Assembly (NCBI GenBank): GCA_900316115.1 | Contig: ONBN01000022.1 | Span: 1 to 33,730 of the forward strand | Reading direction: 5' to 3' | DNA from: an uncultured Eubacteriales bacterium | GTDB taxonomy: Bacteria > Bacillota > Clostridia > Lachnospirales > Lachnospiraceae | DNA length: 33,730 nucleotides | Shown here: positions 32,547 through 33,730 of the stretch, piece after piece | Layout: each line of letters starts with the position of its first letter | How positions within the stretch are numbered: position 1 is the stretch's first letter | The notes under the pieces: model-generated | The model's input: only the letters and a program-made list of their open reading frames with translations | What the model was told of the DNA's origin: nothing | Database searches by the model: none | Position numbers and translations under genes: made by a program

Positions 32547-33655
32547 ATGGACAAATATGCACGATCCCTTGCAGGACAGGGGCAGAAAATCTCGCCGGAG
32601 GATAGCGATTACAAAGAGAAACTGATTCATGTTGTACAGTCCTTCAGAACTTTTGATGTGGCTTTGGATGATTTTATTTTACATCATGGTTATACAGGGG
32701 AACTTTCGGATATAGATGGGAAAATCAGATTTATAAAAGCAAAATTTAATGAAGCAGGGATTCCGCTGGATTCCCGTGACCCTAAAAGCTGGTATCGCAG
32801 CCATACACAGGCAGATAAAAGAGAAATTGCTTTTCAGTTTTGTTTTGCTTTTCATTTAACGTTTAATGAGACAGAGGATTTTTTCGCAGAGTTTATCTGC
32901 AAAGAGGGATTGACTGCCATAGTATTCCCGAGGCAGTTTACTATTATTGCATCAGACATGGTTTGGGATATGGGGATGCACAGGAATTGATCAGGAAGGC
33001 AAAGCCGGAAAGTGGGAAAAACAGTATTTCTCCAGGTGAGGAGATTTTGTATACAGCATCAATTATTCATGAACAGAACCGTTTTCAGACACAGGAAGAG
33101 CTGCTTGCCTTTCGATTTTCCAGAGAAGAAGATGCAGGCATTTTGCTGGTCGACTGTATGTTTGGTAAGGCTTGTATTTTAATACGTAGCGGGATGGGAT
33201 CTGTGTTTCAGGTACGTTTCCTTCTGAAAAAGACTAAAAAGCTGATGGACAGTTATGCAAAAACAAATTCCATGCAGGTGCGTAACTATTCTTCAACATT
33301 AGCATGGTTTCATACATATCTTGATGAGAATATAGAAAAAACCCGGCATTATCTGGAGAAGACAGCGGAAATAACAGATATTATATGTGTTTCAGAACTG
33401 GCAAAAATCGATGAATATTTCAGTATCGCAGCCAATATTTACCTGGAATGGGGGCAGTTTGATGAGGCAGCAGGTCTATTACTGCAATCGATTGGAATCT
33501 GTGAGAAACATCTGGAAATTACTGCTTATGCCAGAAGGCAGCTGGATCTGCTGGAGCATCTGGCAGAAGTATATCATTTTGGCAGGCACGATGAAAAATG
33601 CCAGGCTGTTCTTACACTGCTGGAGACTAAAAGTTACTGTTCAAGGGTTAGCTAG
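32547..33655 (+). pseudogene. Hypothetical protein gene broken by an apparent one-base deletion
   Basis: Two frames carry one protein. The first runs from ATG 32547 (preceded by GAGGATAAGTAT) and encodes a helical region with VQSFRTFDVALDDFILHHGY and REIAFQFCFAFHLTFNETED. At about 32901-32904 the sense jumps to the -1 frame, which reads GIDCHSIPEAVYYYCIRHGL and continues with GYGDAQELIRKAKPESGK to the stop at 33655. Adding one A to the AAA at 32901-32903 restores a single frame of about 369 residues (FICKRGIDCHSIPEAVYYY). The C-terminal part is helical and TPR-like (SIAANIYLEWGQFDEAAGLL). No X-XXY-YYZ slippery heptamer is present, so a mutation or sequencing error is likelier than programmed frameshifting. 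An earlier ATG at 32523 lacks a ribosome site. The family is unnamed to me. Confidence 0.65.
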
Positions 33656-33663
33656 ACTTGAGA

Positions 33664-33710
33664 AAAACGATGGTGTAGACTGATAACAGTCAAAGCCATC
33701 GGTTTTCTTT
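33664..33710 (+). terminator. Intrinsic terminator
   Basis: AAAACGATGG (33664-33673) pairs with CCATCGGTTTT (33696-33706) with one bulged G. An inner GACTG/CAGTC stem and a following T-rich stretch complete it. It closes the hypothetical gene pair. Confidence 0.78.
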
Positions 33711-33730
33711 ATCCAAATATTCTGGACACT

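Noticed and set aside
32895-32910. Programmed -1 frameshift site in the broken hypothetical gene
   Set aside because: No X-XXY-YYZ heptamer and no evident stimulatory stem. A one-base deletion in an A-run explains the data more simply.
1-33730. CRISPR arrays, tRNA/rRNA genes, insertion sequences or prophage
   Set aside because: No regular repeat-spacer pattern, no tRNA-like cloverleaf or rRNA core sequences, and no transposase, integrase or phage structural genes were seen.

Overview
The window looks like a chromosomal segment of a spore-forming, low-to-medium GC Firmicute, most likely a gut Lachnospiraceae member (Blautia/Dorea-like). The reasons are the sporulation sigma factor SigG next to a YlmC/YmxH-family protein and NrdR, a FeoA-FeoB fusion, BIg2/FIVAR surface protein modules, strong AGGAGG-type ribosome sites and consensus sigma-A promoters. 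The genus call is inference from gene content; I could not run a search.

Layout. (1) 1-4008, minus strand: a carbohydrate ABC transporter (ATPase, permease, and the first 21 codons of a second permease), a flavodoxin-fold reductase, a small membrane export-type protein with a near-consensus promoter, and a TetR-family regulator. (2) 4217-5095, plus: a DegV fatty-acid-binding protein. (3) 5164-9795: promoter, cobalamin riboswitch, intrinsic terminator, then a 1379-residue secreted modular protein that contains a DUF4430/transcobalamin-like domain. This is the most interesting locus: a B12-controlled surface protein that probably captures corrinoids. (4) 9906-12330: an iron(II) transporter, FeoA-FeoB fused, behind a promoter and a near-perfect Fur box. 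(5) 12336-14514: an MMPL/RND exporter behind a promoter that overlaps a repeated operator-like sequence. (6) 14676-15428: an orphan larB (nickel-pincer cofactor biosynthesis) with a terminator built over its stop codon.

(7) 15446-29518, plus: a tightly packed run of about 14 kb for a phosphate-containing cell-surface polymer. It has a TagGH/Wzm-Wzt-type ABC exporter, an acyltransferase, two GT4 glycosyltransferases, a Stealth-type sugar-phosphate transferase, a TagD-type cytidylyltransferase, three CDP-glycerol glycerophosphotransferase-like proteins (one fused to a GT-like half) and a degenerate paralogue of the fused protein. An RluA-type pseudouridine synthase is translationally coupled to the end. 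TagD would supply CDP-glycerol, the TagF-like enzymes would add glycerol-phosphate, Stealth would add hexose-phosphate, the acyltransferase would decorate, and TagGH would export.

(8) 29510-31331: sigG and ylmC/ymxH (minus), divergent from nrdR (plus). (9) 31485-33655: a hypothetical (DUF3878-like) gene and a second hypothetical gene broken by an apparent one-base deletion, closed by a terminator. There is no tRNA, rRNA, CRISPR, insertion sequence or phage gene that I can see. Apart from the 560-base B12 leader, no stretch longer than 300 bases is without a gene.
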